NCBI GenBank assembly: GCA_013365325.1
Contig: JABVXV010000288.1
Span: 1-64,000 of the forward strand
Direction: 5' to 3'
DNA from: Dipetalonema caudispina
Taxonomy: Eukaryota; Nematoda; Chromadorea; Rhabditida; Onchocercidae
DNA: 64,000 bases
The notes below the pieces were generated by a model. It saw only the letters and a program-made list of their open reading frames with translations, was not told the origin of the DNA and ran no database searches. Below, one piece after another: positions 1 through 22,154 of the stretch; positions within the stretch are counted from its first letter, which is position 1, and each line of letters begins with the position of its first letter. Made by a program: the position numbers and the translations under genes.

Positions 1-98
<98 letters not shown>

Positions 99-106
99 TA
101 TTATTA

Positions 107-165
<59 letters not shown>

Positions 166-205
166 TATTATTGTTATTATTACTTATTATTATTATTATT
201 ACTTC
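1..205. repeat. (ATT)n / (TTA)n microsatellite
   Basis: A nearly uninterrupted trinucleotide ATT array runs from the window edge to about position 205, with a few single-base interruptions near 94, 109 and 165-183. It may continue past the left edge. The poly-Leu reading frame through it is an artefact of the repeat. Confidence 0.97.
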
Positions 206-2941
206 TTTTATTGTTTGTTCTCGATTTGTTTCGAGAAAAAAGAAAATGCCAGTCAGACTTCATCAGAGAAGTACACAAATACCACTTACTACTTTTTATT
301 CCAGATGATTGATCACATTTCACATCAAAAAAAGAAAGATGGTTAAGCTGTCATTTCTGGACTTTTTCGATTATCATATCCTGATAGGGTTGACTTCTTC
401 GAGATAAAACTCGTCCAGTCTTGGCTATTTTTCAATGAAAATTCTATATGTTTAGATATTCAAATAATTCATTCCAGATGAATACCTACTATTATTCTTC
501 ACTTCGAACTCCAGTATAGAATTGTTCCACTTAGCAATATTTCCGTTCATATCTTTTGCAATGACAAATCTATTTTTTAATTCGCTCTGTATTGCAGTTT
601 TGCTTAGGTAAAATACGATCAATCTCTAATTCACGGGAAGATCCAGCCTTAATCCATCGGAAAAGCCAACAGATGCTCAGAATGATAATTTCAATTTCTT
701 GAGATGCTTTTCATCAACCTAACGTGTTTTTCCTCAAATGCTCTCCCCCCTTTATAATATAATTTCTATGTTTCTCAGTTGAGAATTTTACAAATTTCTT
801 TTGAAATGAGTTACTCATTGCATACGCTTCAAACAACAAAAGACATATGTAAACGAAGAATATATTAATTGCTAGTATCTCAAAGCAATTGGAAAAATTT
901 GTCAATACAAAGTTAGAGATTTAAAATAATATTTCCGATCCCACATAGATGTTGTCGTTTCTTAATTGAGAATTTTCAAGAGAAAAAAAAGTGGGAAAAG
1001 GTTGGCAATGTAAGAAGGAATTCGTCTCTTCATGGGAATTTGATTAAATTCAGTAACAAAAATCGTTGCTTCTAAAAACTGTTATATCTGAAACGTCTGA
1101 TTAAAATGCGAGAAGAAAAAAAAAAAAAAACTTCATTCATATCATAAAAGCAAAACACGAAAATTTAGACAAATATGTGAACAAATTAAAGCCGAGCAAC
1201 ACAACCTCCACCTGCGATCTTATGGTAATGGATGACATTGGTATTATTGTAAATTTTAATTATTTCAATTTAAAATTAAAGGAGCACACTGCAGCAGGAA
1301 CAGACAACGAGCGCATGTAATAAACCAGAAACACTTCACAAAACTGATATTCTTTGTTATAATGCGTACGTCCATGGAACTTTTCATCGCTTACTTAAAT
1401 ATGTTTCTTATCCGATCTTCGTTAACGGCAGCAACTAAGCTGCACTGGAAGCAAAATGGCAAGCATTTTTAAAAGTTTGATACAACACCACCAGAATTGT
1501 AAGCAGTGAACGAATTAAATGGGAGAATTCAATGCTGTTTTATACATCTACGAGAAATGTTGATGCATGCCGTTTTCAAAATAGCAATCGCAACAGCAAA
1601 GATGTACTACAATCCCGGAAGTCCTGTTGGTCTTAAAAATTTAAACGTTACAGAGGATATTTAATATTCAAAATACTCCTGGTAGGATGAGTGGAAATTA
1701 GTCAAATTCTCCCATCTAATTTGTCGTTGGCTTAAATTGTCGAACTACTTACCCTCTTCAGAGGAAAAAAATTTTTGTCCAAATATTTTTAGAAGTGGAA
1801 ATTTCAAGTTAAAAAGGTGGAAATACGTACAAAGAGAAAAAGAAATTATTAACAGATAATTTAACAGTACCAGAGAGAACAAAAACATACATATTACTGT
1901 TGCCACAAAAACAACTATTACAGAAATATCTGTGTCTTTTCACAGTTTTACCACTATATTATTGTTGCTCGCATCTTAATCAGAGATATATAATAATAGA
2001 AAAAACAAAGAGAATAAAAATAATCAAAAGAAATGAAAAGTACTTCGATCAGTGTCTGATCGAAAAATATCACATTCTATAGAAAAAAAGCTATCACTAA
2101 TAGTATCGCAGCAATAACACTAATAAATAGTGACAAAAGAACGGAAAAGTATTTCGCAAAGTCATTGCAACTAATTAACTGGAGTAAGTATTTACACTTT
2201 TTGGTTGAAAATAAGGCGATTGTTACGCTTCCGCTCTATGATTGTATAATAATGATAAACAACCATATATACCACAAAAGAAAGAATAAAGGAAAATAAA
2301 GAAGTAGATACGAAGTATTCATATTGATGAAAAAAAAAGAAATGAAAAAGTATATAAAGAAATGCAAAGAAATATAAATAAATGCGGATAATTACAGGAG
2401 AATATATAACATGGTGCTATATTCAGGACGATGGATCGTTTATATGTTTCAATAGAGACAACAAGAAGAATAGTGGTTAATGAAATTACAATGTTGAATG
2501 CCATTTAAGAAATCAGTCATCACTGGAAAATATTCATTTTTTTTATATCCTAAGCGTTTAGGGCAATGTCTTGCAAACAAACACCCAAAAAATAGTTCCA
2601 ATAAACAAGGCAGAAAGGTTAAACAAAACAATGGATGCGATCAATTGACAAACACAGAGACTGTGTTAGACGAGATCACACAATGTATGCATGAAATCTG
2701 ATGAAATAAAATAATACAGTTGACATCGTAATGATGAAATGAAAGCTATTACATATATACAAATCCGGTTACAGGAATAAAAATTGTTTGAAACGAATAA
2801 TAATACACATGAATTAGAGAAACAGGCATAAGAAATAGTAATACATGGAACGGAAAAAAAAAAGAGGCAATAGAGGTTTGTTTCGTTTCTATGTGTTTTT
2901 AAAAGACAAACCGTCCAGGTTACATAGAAACAGACTGACAC
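206..2941. other. Intergenic, no gene recognised
   Basis: About 2.7 kb of AT-rich sequence downstream of the KDM5 stop codon. All open frames are short and none shows a recognisable motif or a coherent exon with splice sites. The part nearest 2942 probably contains the KDM5 3' untranslated region, but I could not identify a convincing end of transcription. Confidence 0.6.
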
Positions 2942-12838
<9,897 letters not shown>

Positions 12839-13267
12839 ATTCACGGAAGTCTGCGTATACAGTTGCGTAAATTTAGAATTTATCGTACAATACCATTACC
12901 TAGAAATGTATTGTTACCGAAAATTGTCATATAAAGTTCAAGCTTGACAAACATAACGTTCCCACAAAAAAAAAGCAAACTATCAATATCGAAGCAAATG
13001 AATCAGTCCAAATTAGAAAATATGGGATGATCTGCGAATTTCATGAGAAGGATGGGTAAGATATGTAAATTTTCAAGGATATATAAAATTTCAAATAATT
13101 GAAAAATATGCAAATTATCAAGTAACTACCGGATTACTCCCTTCTTCAATCCCATCACTTCTACTTCGGATTTCAAGGAACTGCATAGGTTGCTGTCTTT
13201 GTCGAAACAGCGCGGAGATTATGCATAAGATATCGTTTCCATCTCCACTACGTTTGCTTCATCGCCA

Positions 13268-13378
13268 ATCACTTTAAAAATATTCATAAAATTTGGCCAT
13301 TCGGCATAAACATTTTACAGCACCTTGAATGCCTGGTACTGTCCCTTTCTCAAATCTTATGAATATTCTTAAAGTGAT
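13268..13378. repeat. Imperfect long inverted repeat (27-bp arms)
   Basis: Left arm 13268-13294 and right arm 13352-13378 are reverse complements with 2 mismatches in 27, around a loop of about 57 nt. The size fits a small hairpin or a MITE remnant. I see no flanking target-site duplication. Confidence 0.8.
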
Positions 13379-14375
13379 CACATGATTCTCAAAAACCCAT
13401 CAGAACTGACAGAGTAGTCTCATCAATACTATTCCATAAGGTATGAATATGTGACGTACGCCCACGATAAGTTTTTGGCTTCCAAAGCTAACATATAAAT
13501 CATAGTCTACAACATAAACGTGAAGTGGATTTTCATGCAAAAAGCAATCAGAGAGAATAGAATAGGGTTACGTATAAATGACAAATTCCAAAATATCGAT
13601 CGGGAAAGCTTTTTTGAGGATATAACATTTATAAACACTTCTCGTAGAAAATTTCTTGCGCAGTTCAAATAGGGTAAAGGGTGATTTTTAGGAAGAGGTC
13701 AAAAGTCGGAAAAATTAGGTATAAATAAGAAAAGTGAAAAGTCGCAATCAGCAATGACGAGGTCGAATGAAAAGGGATCCGTAAATTATTCCGTTATGAA
13801 TAATGAAACTACAGGATATGAGTCAATTTACGAGAAAAAAATAAAAAAAAAACAAAGTAGGGTTTACGGCTACGAAGGATGTGAAAGATATACTGGGCTA
13901 CATAGGTCAAAAAGCATGGAACGATGAACAAATAATACCCTTTAAATATAATGAAATACAGTCTCTCATCGTTATCCTATGCATCTTCGTTGTAGATCCT
14001 CAATTTCTGGAACAGTGACCAAAGGCTATCCAAGTCCATACATAACAAGGAAATAGGTACCACAGAGATGAAGAGAAAGAATGGAAAATGGAGAGATGTT
14101 ATTTCCAGTGAAATTTATGAAAATATATCGGAGTGCACTATGAAATTTGGAACGCTTGTGCTACTGTCTAATTACATTATTTGATTATTCTTCCATTGCA
14201 AATATCAAAGAAACTATTTAAATTCTCTACAATTGATGGAAAATCTCGACCGTATACGTATCAGCTCACGGGACCCAAAACAATTCGTATTCGCCTGAAT
14301 TAGTAGCAATAAATAGGTCGGGCTATTTCACTTGGACCATTCGTAGCATATCCTGTGATTTTTCCCTGCCTAAAA

Positions 14376-14506
14376 AATTTTCGATTCCTCGAAAAAAAGA
14401 TTTTTTTTCGGAAAAATTTCTAGATTCCTTGTAAAAAGAAAAAAAGAGCTTTTCGATTCCTCGCAAAAAAAAAAAAAAAAATTTTTTTTGATCCTTCGTC
14501 GAAATA
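14376..14506. repeat. Degenerate tandem motif TTTTCGATTCCTCG with A/T runs
   Basis: Variants of TTTTCGATTCCTCG flanked by A and T runs recur about every 35-40 bp: near 14379, 14421, 14455 and 14490. The third copy is close to the first; the second and fourth are more diverged. No coding potential. Confidence 0.7.
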
Positions 14507-15503
14507 ATTAATTAATGAGAAAAAAAAAAGTAAAGTTAATCATGATGTAGAGTAATTATACTAGAATATACGTGAAATCATTGTTCAGTTCATGCGAAGT
14601 TAACACTTAAAAGCCTACTTAAATGATGCAAAAATAAACGTAACAAAAACGTATAAATAAAGTTTTCTTCTTTTCAACTGAACACGAAAAAAAAAACGCT
14701 ACGATACACGACCGCATCCCACAAACTCAACCAACCAAATGAGGCGAAATCAAAAAAATTTTAATGTGAATGAAATTATGCAAAAGGATTATTTACTAAT
14801 AATTGTTGTCAAAATATCAACTTTAAAAAGATTACCTGTTACACATCCGGTTGATCACATATATACACAAGTGAAGAATGATGTAATCCAGGATGAAATC
14901 GATAATTTAATAGGAAATATTTGAAGTGGTCCAGGATGAAGTTTGATTCCCAACTAAATCCGGACAAAATTTTCGGCACCAATCACTTCCCATTCCAGCT
15001 GATCGGATAGCTCTTTTTTTTTTTAGCAAATCGTGCCAGAACCATTTTGATGACCTTTTGATAGTTACGCGAAGATTTTTCGAGTAGGCTTTGTTGTATA
15101 AGTATATTTTTATGTGCTGCATTATTGTTATTATTGTTTACGTAACGTACGTTACTTTGTTAGATTATCACGTTTAGTTAATATGCATTAATATTCATTA
15201 AGCCATTTACACGAATGGCGTGAAATTGATGAATTTATATAGTTAATTCTTTCAAATATCTTTAAATTTTCATTAATTTCAACAGTTTTAGAAAATTTTT
15301 TGATGGTATATTTTAATTTAGGTCATTCGTGAGTATCATCAAATCTGTGTCATTTCGACGTGTTCACTATTTTACTCTTCCACATTTACACTTCCTTTTC
15401 AAATATTTCACATTTTTATTATTGCAGTTCAAATTTGCTTCTTTCTGGATCGTTGAAAACTATCGGGAGTACAGTACAGTAAGTCACGCTTGAAAAAACT
15501 ACG

Positions 15504-16676
15504 ATGCCAGTAAGTGATTTATGTGGGATCTCATCGAAAAGGAACGTTGTACGCGGTATGCTAGGCATTGGTATCTATCGGCTTTTAATGAATGGGGAAT
15601 AATTATTTGCTAAACCTGAAAGCAAATCTATAACATCATCCTTTTGTTAAGTTCGTGTGTAAATCTAGAAGCTGGGACAGTTTAATCGTCTTTTTGATCC
15701 ATTATCTTTTATTCATTTTAAATTCGCTAAGCATTCATGAGTTCTTTTAATCTCGTGCAGCTATTAGTCGATTATTCAATACAGCGGATTAACAAAAAAT
15801 TGTATGATAGCATATCGAACATAGCCTAATTAGGCATTCGAGAAACACACTCACAATCTCATTAACCCTGCGATTTAATCAACTTATTAAGTTAGCTGCC
15901 AGTTGGTTCGTAAGTGCTGAAATTTTATTTCTCATTGATGCTATAAGTTTTACTTATAGGAAAAGGAAGAGACTGCAAGAAGGAAGAAGGAATCGATCGT
16001 TGATTTGTCGCGATTTATTGATAAGAAAGTGCGCGTAAAATTTCAAGGAGGTCGAGAAGGTTTGCTGTTGAAATAGTTTTTCTTATCTTTAACTTGATGT
16101 TGTGTTTTACAGCTAGTTGAAAATTCAACAACATATATGGTCGATCCGAAGTTTCCCTTAGTTTAAAAGTGTTGATTACGTTTGTTCATTTTTGTTGTAC
16201 TTCATTATTTCTTGTGAAGCGTTGAAACGTTTCTGTTGCAGTTTGATTTCATTGACATTTATCGAGATTATGTTCATTAACTTACGGAACTTCATTGCAG
16301 CATCTGGAATACTGAAAGGTTATGATGCTCTAATCAATTTGGTACTGGACAATGCTGTAGAATACGTGCGAGACACGGAGGATCCGCAGAAAGTGACAGA
16401 GGTTTGGTTGCAGTTTCGTGTCTTACGAGTTCCCCTTCCTTCCCTATTGTTAAACTTTTCATAATGACTACTGGATTAGATACAGCTTTTACGCAGTGAT
16501 TGAGTGACATTCATTTTGTTTCCTCATTTTTCGATCAATGACAGCAGTTTTTAAAATAATTCTACACTTATTTTAAGGAAACGAGGCAGTTAGGTTTGAT
16601 TGTTGCTCGAGGAACTGCAATAACAGTTGTTGCACCAAACGATGGCATTGAACAGATTGCCAATCCTTTCGTATGA
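15504..16676 (+). CDS. lsm-7: LSM7, U6 snRNA-associated Sm-like protein
   Basis: Subunit of the LSm2-8 ring (U6 snRNA, nuclear splicing) and the LSm1-7 ring (cytoplasmic mRNA decapping). Four exons: 15504-15509, 15960-16059, 16301-16401 and 16578-16676, giving about 101 aa, the normal size for the family. The N-terminus is the basic KEETARRKKESIVDLS. The Sm1 motif runs through VRVKFQGGREASGILKGYD and INLVLDNAVEY. The Sm2 motif is in RQLGLIVARGTAITVVAP. The protein ends INPF-like (IANPFV), as expected for LSM7. The first coding exon contributes only Met-Pro. The gene converges on the PEBP gene, 855 bp away. The family call is secure because the whole protein aligns to animal LSM7 without gaps. 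Confidence 0.97.
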
Positions 16677-17531
16677 TGGTCATTTATTATGAACAGTCTT
16701 GATGTTTTAAAGTTTGTTTCCGAGTTTAAGCGGTCAACCTAATTTTCAGTTATCCTTTTCTTATTTCGTGAATATTATTTACTTCGATTTTGCTAAAATT
16801 TTCCATCTTGCAAACTTGAATGGTATTTCCTGAATTGGAAACTTTTTTAATTACAGTTCAGTAGCTTTCTTTTTCCCAAACTAATTAGCACGACTTTTTA
16901 AATTAGTATAACGTTATGGTTGTTTCAACTTTCCATCTTCTTTTTATCTTTTCTTTCCATATTTCTCCAGTGAACAAGCATGGCTGTATGCAGTCCAAAG
17001 CCAGAATTACAGATTTTTTATCTTCTGCAACCAAAAACCACAAATTGTAAATATGAAGTGTTGTTTTATCTTTGAATTCCGTTTTGTTGCAGTTGAAAAA
17101 TTGATTGTATAAAATTGGAAACGGAATCATGCTTTTTTGGCGCAGCAATAGAAGATGTGAATTATTTTAGTTGCTGGGAGTGGTGGGAGGAAAAACTACC
17201 GCTTACAGAATTATGTTTCTAAAGCAGCACTGCTGTGGACGTTGGTAATTCATGTGTGAGGGAATGATACTTTCAAGAAAATGGTTTTAGTTGTACATAT
17301 ATAAACTTTCTTTATACACCAAAACACTAGATCTTAAAATATCTGAAGGCATTTCGCCGCTGATTTGCTTGTTCAACCTTCATTTTGTGCCAGGAAAAAG
17401 TTGCCGGCAATTGGATCACCTGCAATATAGAAACAGAACATTGCTTGACGAAAAAGGAATTTTGTTTTACGTTTTCAGCGGAGCTTCTGCCATGGAATTG
17501 TATGTACACTTCAGTGGTAATTTACACTGGT
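16677..17531. other. Intergenic between convergent LSM7 and PEBP
   Basis: 855 bp between two 3' ends, so it should hold both 3' untranslated regions. Open frames here (for example 16903-17148 minus and 17385-17570 plus) lack splice context and motifs. Confidence 0.6.
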
Positions 17532-19795
17532 TTACTCTTTCTTTACAAATTTCCTACAAATCGATTCTGAAATCATACCTAACTTGTGTTTTTCTACGAA
17601 TTGCTTCGTATTGAATTTGGCTCTGCTGTTAATTTTTGGCACTTGTATTCGTCGTCCTTGGTGTTCATACAGGAGAATTATATAACGATGTAAATCGGTA
17701 CGAGGTTGTGGTGCAGGACTTCCATATGCCATCTGATGTTGTCCTGAATGATCAGATTATTTTTTGGAACGAGGTAGCATCAAGAAAAAATAAACAATAT
17801 AAATTAACCTCCATTAATGCCTTCCTGAATATTGCTTGCGGGGATATTCACTACCTGAAATATAAAACATGAACTTCCTGCTAAGTTTAAAATTCCAAAA
17901 TTTACATCTTAAATCAGTTGAACTAAACTCATTTTGACTACTCGTTCGAGATTAAGACGGAATTTAGGCTAAACTTGCGATACAACCGACAGTTTCTTAA
18001 AAACAAAATCCTGTGATAATAATCATTAAGCTGACGCAAAAACAAACCAGCCAATGAAGCCATTCCGCTACGGATGGGTTCTTCCGTGACAGATTATCGG
18101 GATCTGGAACTTTTTGACTTACTGACCCAAGATTTTTTTTAGTCTAAGGCCATGATTGAAATCTAAAGACTTCTAAGAAAATACACTTGGTAAAGACAGA
18201 GTAGCAAAACTGAATAAGGAATTTGGTCCGTTTTAAATGAACAGAGCTTCCGATCATATCCAGGAGCCCATTAATATTTATTTCTGATACACGATCCCAA
18301 AAAATTGCTTGAAATGCAAAATTGTTGAAAAATTCAAAAGGAAGCATGAAGTTTTAGCAATTATACAAAAAGCAAAATTAAACCGATCATGATCATAGAA
18401 AACGTCGATTCTGGATCAACATCCAGAGTAACACGTGGTGCAAAACGAAGATTCCGTGGTGACATCGTTTGTCCAGGTTGCACTTGTATACCATCCCAGT
18501 TGCACTGTGTATGAATTCAACAAAGATTAGAATTTGAATTTGAATTAATTTCCTCATAGTTCCGTTTCAGTTTAGCTAACATTCATCAATCACACATGAT
18601 ATGTATACTACTCTCATAAAAGTTCTATTTTCATTAATTTTAACCCTTAGAAATGATTTTATAATGGCATATTCTATTTATTTATGAAAAATGAGAATGA
18701 AATAAGCTTTATTTTTTCTATACAAAAAATCAACAAGTATACGTAAAAATTACAAAATATTTTTCCAACTGTTACCTAACAATCCATCTTTACTAAGTAA
18801 ATAAAATTTCCTTACATTAAAAAAAAAAAAAAATACTTGAAGCTCTTTTTTTTCATGAGAAAACATATAGATGTGTACTTTTGAAAGGACAAAATACAAT
18901 ATTTAGAAAAAAAAAAGAAGTTATCTGTAGCAATAAGGTAAATCTAATGTGCTTCAAACGATTAAATAAGCTGGTCATAATTAAGGAAATGAAAAATTCA
19001 TAATTTCAGTAAAGAATGAAATTACACTCAACAAACTTCGATTGAAACTTTTTTTTAATTCTAAAAAATTATGTACATATACTTTTTTCCTAATTTTACG
19101 AAATTTTTTTTTAATTTTTGTGACAGAATTGAACAATCGTTAAATAAGCATTAACTGATCGGCAGAAATATTCAGTTCCTATTGATTAAAGGCCTGATAA
19201 AAGTAAGATATTGCGTAAAACTAATAATTACTCGATTCGTTGCCATCAATTTTGCTGTCTTTTAAGGATGGAAGAATGGGAGAGAGAGAAGGGAAAGAAG
19301 AGAGGAAGAAAGAGAGAGAAGGAGAAGACATACGAACAGAGCAATAATTTTTTTTGAAATTTCATCAAAAGAGTTATTATTAACGAATTGTAATAAAGAT
19401 TGCCATTGATTCATAAAAAAAATTGGGGATATAAAACTTTCAATCTTTTTCGGATAAAACTTGGAAACAAAAAAAAAAAAGATAATTTTTTTCATTCTTT
19501 TGAGAAAAAGAACCTCTAAAGATTTACCAATTTTTGGAAGGAATAAAAATTTCCACAAGGAAAAATTACAAAATTCTGTGCATGAAAATTTTTTCTCTCT
19601 TTTAGTATAAATGAAATGGAAATTTTAATCAGATGCTTAATAAGAGCATTTCTGGAATAAATTAAGAGAGAGAGAGAAAAAAAAAAAAAAAAACGCAGAT
19701 CCGAAATAGCTTACATTGAGTAATTTTGCTGGTGGATTTGCGATAATATTAGGCGTAATTTCATTTTCCGCAAATTTTGCAGCAAGATCGGCCAT
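17532..19795 (-). CDS. PEBP-family (phosphatidylethanolamine-binding / RKIP-like) protein, divergent
   Basis: Five exons with consistent phases: 19715-19795, 18384-18504, 18048-18103, 17809-17854 and 17532-17743, giving about 171 aa, close to the roughly 185 aa of typical PEBPs. Signature 1 is present as DPDNLSRKNPS followed by EWLHWLVVNIP (usual form DPDAPSR...EWHHWLVVN). The GxPxP...LHRY segment reads YGSPAPQPRTDLHRY, followed by an ILLYEHQ strand and a FVEKHKLG helix. The first His of the usual EWHHW is Leu here, and the Ala-Pro of DPDAPSR is Asn-Leu, so anion or phospholipid binding may be altered. No signal peptide is seen (starts MADLAAKFAENEI). Filarial PEBPs include the immunodiagnostic Ov-16 type, but this is a different and more divergent member. 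The start codon context AACAAAATGG is good. Confidence 0.92.
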
Positions 19796-21009
19796 TTTGT
19801 TGATATCGAATTATAAGCGTTATAATGCTTAGCTATTGAATCACTAAAAATTTTAAGGTTTAAAATAAATTTTAACCTGATCACGTGTTACTTCATCAAA
19901 TAACTAAACTATCTTACCACTCTTTTCCTAGGAAAAAGCTATATAGCTTTATTGTCAAGATATGTTAGATTCGAATGCTAACATATCACCCATTCATACA
20001 TCTACATACACATACACACACAGAGACAGACAGACATACACATACACACAAACACAGTTTAACCTTTTGAAAAATAAAACAAAAACACACAAACATATAT
20101 AACATTCATCTATCCAAGCTACATATATCTATCTATCTTCTCACGATATTACTTGCATCCTTCAAATGTTTTTGTTGTTACAATGTACTGCTTACTGCTT
20201 ACTGCAACTGCTACTGTTGATGTTGGTGTTGGTGTTGTTATTGCTGTTAGTTGAAGAAAAAAAAAAGAAAAAAAAAAACATAGCTGAAACATTTTGAAAA
20301 GATAAATCTTGGGGAAATATTTGGGAGAAATATGTTAAATTATTAAAATCAACCATTCCACTTTTTTTTTTTTTTGCTGCTTCTTTTTTTTCTCCCAATA
20401 TTTTTCATTACTTCGAAATGATCCATTTTGTTGTTGTAAAAAATACTTTGTAAAAGATTGAATTTTTGACAAAAACAAAAAAAAAAGAAAAATTTATTTC
20501 AATAAACATGGAAATGAAAAAATTTGCATGCATAAAGCTAATTTTAAAAAATCTTCAAAGAAAGTGCATGGGTAGAATTGATTGATATTACAATGCTTCT
20601 TCAGCATGTAAATCATCCATTCAATTCTAAAATTAAATTGTGATATGATTTAATGAATTCACATGATTTATTACCAAGGAATAGTCTATACAGGTTATTG
20701 CTGATTTAGGATTTAATATGAATTATAATAAAAAAAAAGTGTACTAAAACAGTAGCATACATCTGAACAATAAAAGCATATTTAAATTACAAATTTCTTC
20801 GAAAATTTTGTTCAACAAAAGGGCCAGTTTTTCTTCCCAAAATAACAACAGTTATTATTGTTGTTTCAAAGTGATTCATCAATGATGTACTAACTAATTT
20901 TATTAAGTGGATTTTTGTGAAGAAAAATGTGTCAAGAATACAAATATTTGTGAACTGTTAATTGTGGATATATAGGAAAAGCAATGAATTAATTATAGCA
21001 ATATGCTTC

Positions 21010-21045
<36 letters not shown>

Positions 21046-22097
21046 TTTTTACTTTAAATTTTGATGAATTTATTTTCGTCATCTTGAGAATTTCAAGTTT
21101 CTTTTCGTGATAGCAACTTTTTTTAAATAATTAAATCGTCCACAGGTATGAGAGTAATCACGCTAGAATAGCAAAAAAAAGAAGACAAAAAAAAAAAATT
21201 TTTTTGGAAATGCAAAATAAAATTTGGTATGCGAAAAATTTCTATTTTTTATTAAGCAGTTAATGGTAGGCTTGATAGGTTTAAATTACAAAATTAATCT
21301 AATTAACAATTAAATTTCGATCCATAAAGATTAGTTATCTAGAAGTGTAAGAAGTTTTATTTTTTACAAATCTTTTAAACAATATTATAATAATTTTTTT
21401 AATGAATCTTTTCATATATAAGCATTACTTCGATACTGTGCTAACTTAAATGGTGGATTATCGAAAGTTTCTCATATTACAAAAGAAAAAAAAAAACAAG
21501 TTATGGAAAAAATTGTAATTTCTGGATTGATTTTACTTTTAATAATGATTCAGAGATCAAACGATGATTTAATGGTACTTACAGAGGAAAAGCAGCTTTA
21601 GCAATTTTGAAGACCAAATTAAACAAGACCGTTAAAGGAGGTTAGAAGGGAGTAAAGACTGATTGAAACAGAAAGAAAATCCCAAAAATCATTATTTTCT
21701 TTTCTTTCTTTCTTTTTTTTTTTTTTTCTTTTTTATTTTTACATTTCTTTCAAGTACATTCTATGAGTATATATCGTTGACATTAAGAATCACTATTGAC
21801 ATCATATTCTACGTTCGATAGATGCATTTAACATTCATCACTTTGATACATTTTAAAAACCAAGTCATTTGTTTAGTTTGTTCGTGTTTCAGATCAAAAA
21901 TGAATGGTTTGTAGGAAGTGAAGGAGAAATAAGTGATAAAGTCATAAAATAGATATAGATGATAGTATTGCGTCATACAAAAAACTATCAAAATACACTT
22001 TTTCTTTGTTTAACTATAAACAGTACCTGGCAGTACCTACATAGTATATTAGCAAATAAATACATAGTCAAACAGTTATTTCAACATTTGCTTAAGA
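19796..22097. other. Repeat-rich intergenic region
   Basis: 2.3 kb of AT-rich sequence with a CA/GA-rich stretch (about 19997-20060), a GTTGTTG-type trinucleotide region (about 20212-20250) and a T run of about 32 at 21011-21042. No exon-like segment recognised. It should contain the promoters of both the PEBP gene and the CC-domain gene. Confidence 0.6.
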
Positions 22098-22105
22098 TAT
22101 AAAAG
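22098..22105 (+). promoter_or_regulatory. TATA-box-like element of the CC-domain gene
   Basis: TATAAAAG lies 57 nt upstream of the ATG at 22155. This allows a start site about 30 nt downstream and a very short leader. This is a match to the general consensus only. Confidence 0.45.
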
Positions 22106-22154
22106 AGAGATGATGATTTTATATATAAGTCTGGTCTACGAATAAATCCAGAAA

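Larger units (their letters stand above)
12839..15503. other. Intergenic between divergent KDM5 and LSM7
   Basis: About 2.7 kb between two genes transcribed away from each other, so it should contain both promoters. It holds an inverted repeat (13268-13378) and a degenerate A/T-flanked tandem motif (about 14376-14506). Two short open frames, 14739-14924 (+) and 14907-15122 (-), have no recognisable motif and overlap, so I do not call them. Confidence 0.6.

Noticed and set aside
107..346. Poly-Leu open frame at the left edge
   Set aside because: Translation of the ATT microsatellite; no coding signal.
12842..12844. GTG as the start of KDM5
   Set aside because: Animal nuclear genes start at ATG; the next in-frame ATG at 12838 is used instead.
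14907..15122. 71-codon minus-strand open frame
   Set aside because: No motif, overlaps another weak frame, and has no splice context.
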